A stretch of DNA of 56,488 bases from Verrucomicrobia bacterium LW23 (lineage in GTDB: Bacteria > Verrucomicrobiota > Verrucomicrobiia > Methylacidiphilales > UBA1321): positions 1 to 56,488 of the forward strand of contig QAZA01000020.1 of the NCBI GenBank assembly GCA_003054695.1, written 5' to 3'. Within the stretch, counting starts at the first letter, position 1. Each line of letters opens with the position of its first letter. The notes under the pieces are model-generated. The model worked only from the letters and a program-made list of their open reading frames with translations. It made no database searches and was not told where the DNA came from. Shown here one piece after another: positions 1 through 8,021 of the stretch. A program made the translations under genes and the position numbers.

Positions 1-64
1 GACATTATACAAAAGCAACTCAAAAAAACCATTCCTTATTACAGCTATTTCTGACTCAGGACAT

Positions 65-224
65 TAGAGCATTTTCCAGATAGCTTGTCGCGAACTCGCC
101 AAGCTCCGAGAACGGCTCCGCCGTTCTCGGAGCCTTGTGCTCGGTCGACTCTATTTGCAAACGCTTGGTTCCGCCGTTCTTGGTGCTTGGAAAATTCGCG
201 ACAAGCTATCTGGAAAATGCTCTA
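65..224. repeat. Composite palindromic element: 30-bp inverted repeat enclosing a 13-bp hairpin
   Basis: Positions 65-94 and 195-224 are perfect 30-base reverse complements. Between them, 103-115 and 121-133 form a 13-bp stem with a 5-base loop (CTCCG). A degraded version of this inner hairpin recurs at about 40141-40164. There is no coding potential inside, and no transposase or terminal target duplication was found. It looks like a small non-autonomous (MITE- or REP-like) element. The pairing is read directly; the class is inference. Confidence 0.7.
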
Positions 225-260
225 GAGGCTGTCGACATTTCGGCGGTCTGCGGTTCCCCC

Positions 261-344
261 TGGCGATCTTTCCGTCCCTGGCGTTATAAATCTGTTCGAT
301 GGAAGCCGAGGGGGATTTTAACGCCAGGGAAGGAAAGATCGCCA
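261..344. repeat. Two inverted copies of a 30-base dispersed repeat (REPIN-like)
   Basis: A 30-base unit lies on the minus strand at 261-290 and inverted on the plus strand at 315-344, the two differing at three positions. A third copy at 40168-40197 differs from the 261-290 copy at one position. The common core reads AACGCCAGGGACGGAAAGAT. Two inverted copies with a short spacer resemble the REPIN arrangement of REP sequences. No RAYT-type transposase is in the window, so mobility is unproven. Confidence 0.65.
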
Positions 345-379
345 GGGGGGACGGCAGAACGTGGGAATGTCGGCAGGCT

Positions 380-1021
380 TTATGTGGATGCGGGCCGGAC
401 AACCGGGTGCCCCATGGCGCTCCGCACCTCCGCCAGCGCCGCCTGGATGGGGGCGTCGTCACCCGGGTGCCACTCAATCGCGGCAATCTCGTTGTCCGAA
501 AGCGGGGCTGCGGGGAGGCGGCTCCAGTATTTTCCTGCAAAATCGCTTTGCACCACAATCATCCGTTCATCCTCGGGGATGGAGCTGCGCACCATAGCGA
601 TGCGCGATTCATCGGCCAGTTGCCGGCAACCGGCCGCGGCCTCCTCGTAGCGGCCGCGCAGGGTTTTCCGGTCGTCCTGAATGGTGCCCCATCGCATTTG
701 CAGCAGAACGACGGCCTGCGGGGTGACGACGTGCAAGTGAATGGCCTGCGACATCAGCCCATAGCCCGCAAAGCCGTGCGCGGCAAAGGGGGGGCGCACG
801 TGGCCGCGTAAAATACTGTAGAGCAACGTGTTGACGTTGTAGAGCGTGGCGCCTTCCGGCAGCGCAGAGGTTCCAAAACTGCGCACGGCAAGGCGGCGAA
901 GGGGCGGCACGCAGGACGGCAGCGACGGTGCCTCCAGCCCTTCCGCATGGTACAGGGCGTCTGCTTCCAGCTTCACCTCGGCCAGCGCCGGATCAACGTA
1001 GGGAAGTGACTCAGGATACAT
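380..1021 (-). CDS. Conserved-looking hypothetical protein, 213 aa
   Basis: I do not recognise the family. The protein has a mixed, globular composition with no signal peptide, transmembrane segment or low-complexity run, unlike the shadow frames on the other strand. It includes a hydrophobic centre around residues 90-110 (HLHVVTPQAVVLLQMRW) and ends in an acidic/Ala-rich tail. It starts at an ATG 73 bases downstream of the dinG stop on the same strand and could be co-transcribed with it. No cofactor or metal-binding motif is obvious. I am fairly sure it is a real gene, but its function is unknown. Confidence 0.6.
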   Translation of the reverse strand: MYPESLPYVDPALAEVKLEADALYHAEGLEAPSLPSCVPPLRRLAVRSFGTSALPEGATLYNVNTLLYSILRGHVRPPFAAHGFAGYGLMSQAIHLHVVTPQAVVLLQMRWGTIQDDRKTLRGRYEEAAAGCRQLADESRIAMVRSSIPEDERMIVVQSDFAGKYWSRLPAAPLSDNEIAAIEWHPGDDAPIQAALAEVRSAMGHPVVRPAST

Positions 1022-1094
1022 GGGTTGAATCTTGAATGCAGTGGAACGGCTTCGCTCTGTTTATGCAAGCAAGATCACGCAGGCTGGCCCGAAA

Positions 1095-3581
1095 TTACGG
1101 CGGCAGTCCCTGGTCGTCTTCCTCCTCCTCGGACGGGGCCGCTTCTCCGGTAGCTTCGGCAGCGTTTGGGCGCGAGTCGCGATGGCTCAGGCCCGGCGAA
1201 GCCTTGCTCTCCTCCACGCGAAGGAAGGGCGAGATCTCCTCATCCGGCCCGGGCCCGCGCGAGGCACGGCGGTACGAGTACGCGGGGCCGCCCGAGCCGC
1301 CGCCCGCTGCGTTTGCCCGCGGCACAGCGCCGCCCAGGAGCATCGCCTCCTTTTCGGACAGGCCGCTGGGCGGCGAGTGAACGACCTCGACCGGGCACTC
1401 GGGAAGCATCGCCAGGAAGGACTTGCCGTACGTTTTGGTAAGCACGCGCTGGTCCAGAATTACCAGGATGCCGCTGTCCGTGCCGGTACGGATAAGGCGT
1501 CCGGCGCCCTGGCGGAACTTGAGGATCGCCTCCGGCAGCGAGTACTCGCGGAAGGAGTCGCCGCCATTGGCCTCAATGCGCTCCATTTTGGCGGCGGTAA
1601 GGGGGTGATCCGGCACGGCGAATGGGAGGCGGGTGAGGATGACGTTGCTGAGCGCCTCGCCGGGGACGTCCACGCCTTGCCAGAAGCTCTCCGTCCCAAA
1701 CAGTACCGCGTTTTGTAACTCCTTGAAGCGCTGAACCATACGATGTCGCTGAAGGTTGCCGCCCTGCATAAGGAAGGGGAGGCCGGCCTGGCGGAACCCG
1801 GGCTCGAGCTCGACGGCCATGGCCTGCAGCATCTGGTAGCTGGTAAACAGCACAAAGGCTTTGCCCTGAGTCATTTCCACAAAATGGCGGATCCAGGCGG
1901 CGAGGGCGCGGCGATAGTTATCGCGGTCCGCGGGCTCGGGCATCATGCGCGGGATGAAAACTTTCATCTGTTTCGCGTAGTCAAAAGGCGAGTCCACCTG
2001 CAGCGTCAGCGCGTCCTCCCCGCCGATGCGATGCTGAAAGTAATGCAGGCCGCGCGAGACCGAGAGGGTGGCGCTGGCCATAATGACGGTGTGCTCCGGC
2101 TTGAATAGCAGGCGGCGCAGGTACGGCGCCACATCCACCGGCGCGCCGATAAGGCTGACGTGGCCGCCGCCTGCAGGTGCTGCGGAGCTGCCCGCACCAG
2201 GCCGGGCGCCTGCGCTAAACGTGGCGTTGGCAACGGGTTGTGCGCCAAAGGCTGCGGAAGTTACGCCGCCGGCGCCCGTGCCGCGCGCAGGCATGGCGGG
2301 CGCGGCGCCTTCCTCACCGGAGTCGTCGGCGGCACTGCCGTCCGCCCCGGGCGCGGGCGCTGTCCAGGCGCTGTCGCCAAAGCGGTCGGGCTGGCGCTCG
2401 ATCCAGTAGACGTGGTCCGCGCGGGCCTGGCTGAGGAACTCGCCAATGGCCTGGCGCAGGGAGGCGACCTGGCGGGCGGAGTCCTGAAGCTCCGCCTTCA
2501 CATACGAGTCGTCGACATCAAGCACGATATCGTGAATCGCCCGGTGCAGACGGGCGAGCGGCACATTGCAGATGTCGTCGACCAGACCCGGGATGGTGAC
2601 TCGCACCTCGCGGCCCTGACGGTTGGCCACGGCGGCCTCCACCATCGCAAAAAACTGGTCGCACGCGGCCACCGTTTCCTGCAGCAGGCGGATCGACTCG
2701 CCCCGGCGCAGCAGTTGAAAGAGGCCCTTGCGGGTGCGAGGGTGGTACAGCCGGTACAGCATCCGCCGCACGCCGGCGGAGGAGATATCGATGCCAAGGT
2801 GTTTGGACGCAACGGCTTCCAGCGTGTGCGCTTCGTCAAACACCACAAAGTCGTCCGGGTAAAGATACCCGGTTTCGGCCCTGTCTTCCTCGTTCATGGT
2901 GGCGAGCGAGGTGAAGAACAGGGAGTGGTTGAGGACGATGATCTGCGCGTCCTCGGCGGCCTTGCGGGTTTGCTGGTAAAAGCAGCGCGGGTCGTGCCCG
3001 CAGGTGCGCGGCGTGCACAGGTGGGGCTCGCTGCACACCTGGGCCCATACGCGGGGCTCGGGCGGCAGGTCAAAGTCGCTGAGGGTGCCGTCGGTGGTGG
3101 TGGCGCTCCACTCCACAATGCGGTCCAGCTCGGCTTTGTCGCTGGAGAGGAAGAGGTCGTGCACCTGCTCGTGGGCGCGGGCCAGGCGGCGGGGGCACAG
3201 GTAGTTTTGGCGGCCTTTGACGAGGACGGCGCGCAGCGGCTGGTTCAGCACCTTGGCCACCAGGGGGATGTCCTTGAGGAAGAGCTGCTCCTGCAGGTTA
3301 ATGGTATGGGTGCAGATGATCGCCTTACGTCCCGTCTCCAGCGCATGTAGCGCAGCGGGAATGAGATACGCCAGGCTTTTGCCGACGCCCGTGCCGGCCT
3401 CGGCAATCAGGTGCGTGCGATGCGCCAGACTCCCCGCCACCGCCTCGGCCATCTCCTGCTGCTGCCGGCGGAACTCGAAGTGTTTGGCCTTGCCAAGCAA
3501 CCCGCGTGGCGAAAAGATCTCCGCCACGCGCTTCGGCAGGTCGTTTTCCCTCGGGTCCTGTGGGTCAAGCGGACTGATCAT
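1095..3581 (-). CDS. dinG: ATP-dependent helicase, DinG/XPD (Rad3) superfamily 2
   Basis: This is a 5'-3' DNA helicase-type ATPase likely acting in DNA repair, such as unwinding R-loops or damaged duplexes. Walker A GTGVGKS lies at residues 63-69 and the DEAH box near 248-251. Between them are the cysteines of the family's 4Fe-4S domain (NYLC, then CSEPHLCTPRTCGHDPRC). The C-terminal helicase half contains FGTESFWQGVDVPGEAL and the arginine-finger region RQGAGRLIRTG. At 828 residues it is longer than E. coli DinG, partly because of a low-complexity Ala/Gly/Pro insertion at about residues 395-475. The tail is acidic (SEEEEDD). DinG is the best fit; other XPD-like bacterial helicases of the YoaA type are possible. 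Confidence 0.9.
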   Translation of the reverse strand: MISPLDPQDPRENDLPKRVAEIFSPRGLLGKAKHFEFRRQQQEMAEAVAGSLAHRTHLIAEAGTGVGKSLAYLIPAALHALETGRKAIICTHTINLQEQLFLKDIPLVAKVLNQPLRAVLVKGRQNYLCPRRLARAHEQVHDLFLSSDKAELDRIVEWSATTTDGTLSDFDLPPEPRVWAQVCSEPHLCTPRTCGHDPRCFYQQTRKAAEDAQIIVLNHSLFFTSLATMNEEDRAETGYLYPDDFVVFDEAHTLEAVASKHLGIDISSAGVRRMLYRLYHPRTRKGLFQLLRRGESIRLLQETVAACDQFFAMVEAAVANRQGREVRVTIPGLVDDICNVPLARLHRAIHDIVLDVDDSYVKAELQDSARQVASLRQAIGEFLSQARADHVYWIERQPDRFGDSAWTAPAPGADGSAADDSGEEGAAPAMPARGTGAGGVTSAAFGAQPVANATFSAGARPGAGSSAAPAGGGHVSLIGAPVDVAPYLRRLLFKPEHTVIMASATLSVSRGLHYFQHRIGGEDALTLQVDSPFDYAKQMKVFIPRMMPEPADRDNYRRALAAWIRHFVEMTQGKAFVLFTSYQMLQAMAVELEPGFRQAGLPFLMQGGNLQRHRMVQRFKELQNAVLFGTESFWQGVDVPGEALSNVILTRLPFAVPDHPLTAAKMERIEANGGDSFREYSLPEAILKFRQGAGRLIRTGTDSGILVILDQRVLTKTYGKSFLAMLPECPVEVVHSPPSGLSEKEAMLLGGAVPRANAAGGGSGGPAYSYRRASRGPGPDEEISPFLRVEESKASPGLSHRDSRPNAAEATGEAAPSEEEEDDQGLPP

Positions 3582-3694
3582 GCGGATGGAATCGCGGCGA
3601 ATCGGACTGAAGTGTCCGCGCGTTCATCGATAATACACATCCATTCGCTGCGTGGAAGGGAATTTTTTGGTGAAAATGCTACTGACCGGCCAGG

Positions 3695-4192
3695 TTACAG
3701 ACCCTTTAGCCGGTCCAAACGCCGTTGCGCTTCCTCCACCAGGATGCAATTTAGTCGAAACTGCGTTTTTCCGATGCGACCGATGTGCTCTGAAAAATCG
3801 ATCCAACCCTTGGCGGCCGCCCGTTCAAGAATGGAAAGCGTCCCGATCGGGACGAGGCCCTTCAGCTTCGCAATCCTTCGAGCGGCCTTGTCGTCAATCA
3901 ATACTGCGCCGATACCGAGTTGGAGCGCTAGCTGCATCGCTTCGGTCTCTCCCGGGCCCAGGCTATCGGTAACCTCAACGGTACCTGATACTTGCGTAAC
4001 CTGCAGCCACTCAGGCGGCTTCTGAATGAAATCTCTGACAACCGCCGGCGTCTGCGCGTGCGACAGCTCAAGCACAACGGCGGTGGGGACATGGATCGTG
4101 GTAAATAGCCTTGGCAATAGCTCCTCAGCTCCGGTGAGGACCAGATAATTCAGCGGAGTTGTGTCCGACACAACGACGTGCCCTTCACTCAC
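3695..4192 (-). CDS. PIN-like toxin, DUF3368 family
   Basis: Predicted ribonuclease toxin of a type II toxin-antitoxin pair. The N-terminal VVSDTTPLNYLVL carries the first acidic residue of the PIN-type active site. Further conserved acids are in VVLELSH, LGPGETEAMQLAL and LIDDKAARRIA, in the order typical of DUF3368 proteins. The length of 165 residues fits the family. It starts at GTG, whose first bases overlap the stop codon of the upstream antitoxin (GTGA), so the two are translationally coupled. No target RNA can be read from sequence. The family assignment is by motif. Confidence 0.8.
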   Translation of the reverse strand: MSEGHVVVSDTTPLNYLVLTGAEELLPRLFTTIHVPTAVVLELSHAQTPAVVRDFIQKPPEWLQVTQVSGTVEVTDSLGPGETEAMQLALQLGIGAVLIDDKAARRIAKLKGLVPIGTLSILERAAAKGWIDFSEHIGRIGKTQFRLNCILVEEAQRRLDRLKGL

Positions 4193-4452
4193 GGGCCAAG
4201 GAGCTTCTCAAGATTTTTCAAGTCTTCGAGCTGGTCCTCGTCGGAAATGTCCGGGCGGGCGTTGTGATCATGCAAAAATTTTTGCACCTCGTAATACGAG
4301 AGGCCGAGCGCCTTGCCAACCTGGCCGGTAGACATCTTTCCCTCCGCAAAGCGTTGCAGAACAAAATCTTGCAGCAGAAGGTGGGCGGGTTCTTCCTGGC
4401 ATTGCTGGAAGTGCGCCGCTAATTCGTCCGGAATATGTACAGTCACGGTCAT
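4189..4452 (-). CDS. Antitoxin, UPF0175 family
   Basis: Small protein of about 87 residues with the UPF0175 layout: N-terminal TVHIPDELAAHF, then a helix-turn-helix-like segment (STGQVGKALGLSYYEVQKFLHDH) and an acidic C-terminus. It is expected to neutralise the overlapping DUF3368 toxin and repress the operon. I choose ATG at 4452 because a GGAG ribosome-binding site precedes it by about 7 bases. An alternative ATG at 4485 would add 11 residues with no conserved look. Confidence 0.8.
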   Translation of the reverse strand: MTVTVHIPDELAAHFQQCQEEPAHLLLQDFVLQRFAEGKMSTGQVGKALGLSYYEVQKFLHDHNARPDISDEDQLEDLKNLEKLLGP

Positions 4453-4546
4453 GGCGTTGCTCCTGGGTTCCCCGTAATCTGCCATGAGGATTTCCAGATT
4501 TCAAGGTAACCTGAGGCCCCCGCTTCAACCGCTCCCCCAACTCCCC

Positions 4547-5209
4547 TTACGCGTGCGCTTTGTACCCGTGGAAGCCCGAGGTATCGTCTTCTGCCGGGGA
4601 CTGCTTGGGCAGGACGAACGGCTTGGTTTTGCCCTGGGCATCGTCGTCGCCAACCTCGCTGGGCAGTACCTGTATGATGTTGAGGCTTAGCAGGTTATTG
4701 AGGTGCGCCATCACCTCGGCAAGGTCGCGGCCAAGGGTGTCGGCAATATCCTTGGCGGTGGGGGCTGTCACGAAAAGCTCCTGGGTCTGATCGAAGAACG
4801 ATTGCAGGTCGGGCTCCAGCCAGATTTCCGGGCTGGCAATCAGGACGAACCGGGCGTTGGGGTCCTGCACGCTTTGGGCGTTCATTTCGTCCACCGCAAA
4901 CACCAGGTTCATCACCATCTGCTGGATGGGGAACGCGCCGTGGCCCAGGATGGCCCGGGGGCTGGATTCGTTAAACTCGAACATGCCGCACTGGGCGCGC
5001 ACCACATGGCACAGCTTGTCCACCACCTGGTTCTCGTCTTCCAGCGCGCCGCCGGGCATTTGAATGGAGCGAATCTCACCGTCGCGCAGGTGAAGCTCCA
5101 TGACGCCGTACTCCGGCACGTCCAGAAGGCGCATCTTGCCCGTCCTGCGGCCGATGAGGTTCAGGATCTCGGGCAATGGAAATTCGGATAAATTGCCGAT
5201 GATGGGCAT
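4547..5209 (-). CDS. DUF4388 (PATAN-like) domain protein
   Basis: The first ~100 residues, from MPIIGNLSEFPLPEILNLI, match the DUF4388 pattern: short beta strands, the GKMRLLDV and GVMELHLRDGEI segments, then VDKLCHVVRA. Such domains occur in bacterial signalling and gliding-type regulators. Residues ~130-200 look like a winged-helix or helical region (ETAPTAKDIADTLGRDLAEVMAHLNNLLSLNIIQVLP). The C-terminal tail is polar. The frame is open to 5323, but residues before 5209 lack conservation, so the ATG at 5209 is preferred; no strong Shine-Dalgarno is seen at either. The role is likely regulatory or scaffold; the partner is unknown. Confidence 0.75.
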   Translation of the reverse strand: MPIIGNLSEFPLPEILNLIGRRTGKMRLLDVPEYGVMELHLRDGEIRSIQMPGGALEDENQVVDKLCHVVRAQCGMFEFNESSPRAILGHGAFPIQQMVMNLVFAVDEMNAQSVQDPNARFVLIASPEIWLEPDLQSFFDQTQELFVTAPTAKDIADTLGRDLAEVMAHLNNLLSLNIIQVLPSEVGDDDAQGKTKPFVLPKQSPAEDDTSGFHGYKAHA

Positions 5210-5918
5210 AAAAGTGGTCGGGTAGAATGGCGGCGAAGTCCGGAGCATTCCCGCATGGCGGCTTCCATGGCCAAAATGGCTGCCTGAAGCGGCTCTGGTT
5301 AGGCTAAGCAGTGAGAGTGCCAAGAATACCGGGTAATATTATCCAAGAGGCAAAGATTGTCCGGTTTGCAAGCGGTTCCTTGATGCGACACACTTGTTCA
5401 TTCATCTGTATCCTTATCTAACTCGCTGATTATAATGGACGCACGTGAGTTCTTATGCAGGTGTTACGAGAAAATGGAGCCCGCAAACCAGCGCTAATCG
5501 GCGACCATCTTTTTTTCTTTAAGGGAATTTGGGGGACATTTTTGCCGAAATATCGGATAATTCAGCCGATTCAATTGCGGAATGCATGAATTGCATGGGC
5601 AGAAATTGCCGTGTACGTGGTCATTTTTTGCGCGAAACAGGTTGGCGTCGACTCCGAATGCACCCTGTTCCTCCGTGTTTCGTGTGACGGACGCGCTCCT
5701 TTTCCGAGGAGAATGGCCGTAATTGCATTATATGCTCAAATCGTTACATGTATCTAACTGTTGAGAGGAATTTGTAAAGATTTACACTAAAGTACCCCAC
5801 GCCCTGCACATGTCAAAAGTGTGATTCTGTTCCCCGCGTCGACGGCCGGAACGAGGTGGCTGGCGCCTTTTGGAGCGACCTTTAGTGCAATTGAATTGCA
5901 TTCTGCCCCCGTTCTGCT
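5210..5918. promoter_or_regulatory. Long intergenic stretch with a TATAAT box and a 14-bp palindrome
   Basis: This 700-base stretch is AT-richer than its surroundings. A perfect TATAAT lies at 5431-5436 on the plus strand, but without a good -35 at 17 bases. TGTAAAGATTTACA at 5773-5786 is a perfect palindrome 133 bases upstream of the metal-permease gene and could be an operator. A 44-codon frame at 5455-5589 was not accepted as a gene. Nothing else recognisable was seen. Confidence 0.4.
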
Positions 5919-6917
5919 TTGCTTGGGGGGACTGTGACCTGGCTGCCCGACGCCCTCCAATACGAATTCTTCCAGCGCGCCCTGCTGGGCTGTCTCCTCG
6001 TGGGCTTCACCAACGGCTTTCTCAGCGCCTATATTATATTGCGCCGCCTGGCCCTGCTGGCCGACGCCCTCTCTCACTCCCTGCTGCCCGGCTTGGCCGC
6101 GGGCGCCATCTTTTTTGGCCTGGCGCCGGCGGGGCTGTTTGTGGGAGCGCTGGTGGCCGGCGTGCTGGTGTGCCTGGGGGGCGTGCTTATCTCCCGCAGC
6201 AGCCGGCTTAAGGATGAGGCGGCCATCGGCGCGCTCTACACCATGGCGTTTGCCCTGGGGATTTTGCTGCTGCGCTACAGCAGCGTGCGGGTGGATCTGG
6301 AACACTTTCTCTTTGGTAACATCCTGGGGCTGTCGGACTTCGATCTGTGGATGAACTACGCTATATCCCTGCTGATTGTCGGCCTCCTTGTCGTCCTGCA
6401 CCGCCCGTTGCTGCTCACCCTGTTCGAGCCCTCCGTCGCGCAGTCGCAGGGTGTGCCGGTCAATGCGTTGCAACTTCTTCTGATGGCGATGATTGTGCTG
6501 GCGATGATCTCCAGCCTGCAAGCCGTGGGCGTGGTGCTGAGTCTGGGCCTGCTGATTCTGCCGGGGGCCACCCTCTATCTTCTCTCCGACGACTTTGGCG
6601 TCATTGCCTGGGGCGGCGGCATCCTCGGCGCCGCCGGCTCATGTGCGGGCCTCTTCCTCTCGCACTGGCTGGATGTCTCCAGCGGGCCGGTGATTGTGAT
6701 GGTGTTGGGCGCCTGCTTTATCGCCAGCTATCTGTTCTCCCCCAAATACGGCATCGTTACCCGCCTGCTGCGCCCGCCTCACCTGCATGAGCAAAGCTAT
6801 GAGCGATGGGGAACCAAAAATCAGCGTGATCATCCGCGCATCGCTGCGTCGGTAGCCGCCGATGCCAAAAACAAGGCGGACGCCCCCGCTTCGGAGAACG
6901 CCCGCCCGTCTGCCTGA
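5919..6917 (+). CDS. Metal ABC transporter permease, ABC-3 (ZnuB/MntB-type)
   Basis: Inner-membrane permease for zinc, manganese or iron chelate uptake. It has about eight hydrophobic segments. The N-terminal half carries the family pattern FLSAYIILRRLALLADALSHSLLPGLAAG, and the second half SLQAVGVVLSLGLLILPGATLYLLSDD. The charged C-terminal ~45 residues are likely cytoplasmic. The frame opens at TTG 5919; GTG 5934, just after a G-run, is an alternative, so the start is uncertain. The usual ATP-binding and substrate-binding partners are not adjacent, which is unusual for this family. The metal cannot be assigned. Confidence 0.85.
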   Translation: MLGGTVTWLPDALQYEFFQRALLGCLLVGFTNGFLSAYIILRRLALLADALSHSLLPGLAAGAIFFGLAPAGLFVGALVAGVLVCLGGVLISRSSRLKDEAAIGALYTMAFALGILLLRYSSVRVDLEHFLFGNILGLSDFDLWMNYAISLLIVGLLVVLHRPLLLTLFEPSVAQSQGVPVNALQLLLMAMIVLAMISSLQAVGVVLSLGLLILPGATLYLLSDDFGVIAWGGGILGAAGSCAGLFLSHWLDVSSGPVIVMVLGACFIASYLFSPKYGIVTRLLRPPHLHEQSYERWGTKNQRDHPRIAASVAADAKNKADAPASENARPSA

Positions 6918-6961
6918 CCGCATCCGCAAGCGCCGTTAATGCGCTAACGCGAGCTCATGCG

Positions 6962-7867
6962 TTAATGCGGAATAGCCGGCGCTCCAACGGCTTCGATCTC
7001 TCCCAGCTTCTCCGCAACCTCCGTGGGAATGCTCACCGCCGCGGCCGCCAGGTTCTCCCGCAGGTGCCCCACCGACGATGTGCCCGGGATGAGCAGGATA
7101 TTGGGCGAGCGCTGCAGCAGCCACGCCAGCGCCAGCTGCATGGGGGTGACGCCCAGCTCCGCCGCACAGCCGTCCAGCACGCCGGATTGCAATGGCGTAA
7201 AGCCGCCGAGCGGAAAGAACGGCACGTACGGGATGCCCTGCCGGGCCAGGTCGTCGATAAACGCGTCGTCGTTGCGGTGTGCCACGTTGTAGAAGTTCTG
7301 CACGCACACAATCGGCGTAATCGCTTGCGCCTCAGCCAGTTGGCGCGGGGTCACGTTGCTCAGGCCAATGTGGCGGATGTACCCCTGCTTTTGCAGGTCG
7401 GCCAGCACGGCCACGCGCTCGGCAATCGGTTCCTCCAGGGGCTCCAGCAGGCCGCCCACGCGCAGGTTGACAATGTCGATCGCGTCGATGGCCAGGTGGC
7501 GCAGGTTATCGTGCACGGCGCTGGTCAGCTCCTCGCGGGAGTAGGCGGGGTTCCAGGACTTGTTCCGCCCGCGTTTGGCGCCGACTTTGGTGACGATAAC
7601 CAGGTCCTTGGGGTAGGGATGCAACGTATTGCGGATCAGCTCGTTAACCACGTGCGGGCCATAGAAGTCCGACGTATCGATGTGGTTGACGCCTGCGGCG
7701 ATGACTTCGCGCAGCACAGCGGCGGCGCCTTCGGGATCGCGGGGCGGGCCAAAAACGCCGGGGCCGGCCAGTTGCATGGCGCCATAACCCATCCGATGCA
7801 CGGTAAACGGCGTGGTGGGGAAGGAATATTGACCGCCGAGAGGGGGGAGCTCGCTCGTTTTCATCAT
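6962..7867 (-). CDS. Aldo/keto reductase (YdbC-like)
   Basis: NAD(P)H-dependent oxidoreductase with the AKR (beta/alpha)8 pattern. HIDTSDFYG supplies the Asp and Tyr of the catalytic tetrad and VTKVG the Lys. The position usually held by His reads DIVNLRVGG, as I recall for the YdbC-type subgroup. LLIPGTSSVGHLREN near the C-terminus is the cofactor-phosphate binding region. The frame is open to 7927, but the conserved part begins after two adjacent ATG codons at 7867 and 7864. The gene is divergent from tetR (ATG 8022) and the candidate operator 7902-7929 lies between them, so TetR control is likely. The substrate is unknown. Confidence 0.85.
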   Translation of the reverse strand: MMKTSELPPLGGQYSFPTTPFTVHRMGYGAMQLAGPGVFGPPRDPEGAAAVLREVIAAGVNHIDTSDFYGPHVVNELIRNTLHPYPKDLVIVTKVGAKRGRNKSWNPAYSREELTSAVHDNLRHLAIDAIDIVNLRVGGLLEPLEEPIAERVAVLADLQKQGYIRHIGLSNVTPRQLAEAQAITPIVCVQNFYNVAHRNDDAFIDDLARQGIPYVPFFPLGGFTPLQSGVLDGCAAELGVTPMQLALAWLLQRSPNILLIPGTSSVGHLRENLAAAAVSIPTEVAEKLGEIEAVGAPAIPH

Positions 7868-7901
7868 AAGGCAGAAGATAAGGCGAAGATGCTGTAACTG
7901 C

Positions 7902-7929
7902 AAATGACAAATTTTGTCATTTGTCATTT
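7902..7929. promoter_or_regulatory. Candidate TetR operator
   Basis: AAATGACAAA at 7902-7911 and TTTGTCATTT at 7913-7922 form a perfect 10-bp inverted repeat with one spacer base. A further TTTGTCATTT follows directly at 7920-7929. The site lies between the starts of the divergent aldo/keto reductase and tetR genes, the usual place for an autoregulatory TetR operator. Binding is inference. Confidence 0.6.
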
Positions 7930-8021
7930 CCCCTCCATTTCCTCCGGCCTGCGCCTCTTTTCTTCCGTGCGTTGCCCCCGGCTTTACCGTAAAGTCAGGG
8001 AAGCAGTATTACCGTCATGTC

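Larger units (their letters stand above)
1..379. other. Non-coding stretch with repeats
   Basis: The short frames crossing this stretch run through the palindromes and show no recognisable protein. Apart from the two repeat structures at 65-224 and 261-344 I see no gene. The sequence GAGGCTGTCGACATTT at 225-240 recurs at 48343-48358, again in an intergenic stretch, and may mark the edge of a repeat. Confidence 0.6.

Noticed and set aside
2160-3350. 396-codon plus-strand frame opposite dinG
   Set aside because: Antisense of the helicase core; Gly/Val/Ala-rich with no motif.
5455-5589. 44-codon frame after a TATAAT box
   Set aside because: Composition is not protein-like; there is no ribosome-binding site and no recognisable family.
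6918-6961. Repeated CGTTAATGCG between convergent permease and reductase genes
   Set aside because: Could be a terminator, but the stem is weak and it overlaps the reductase end; not strong enough to call.
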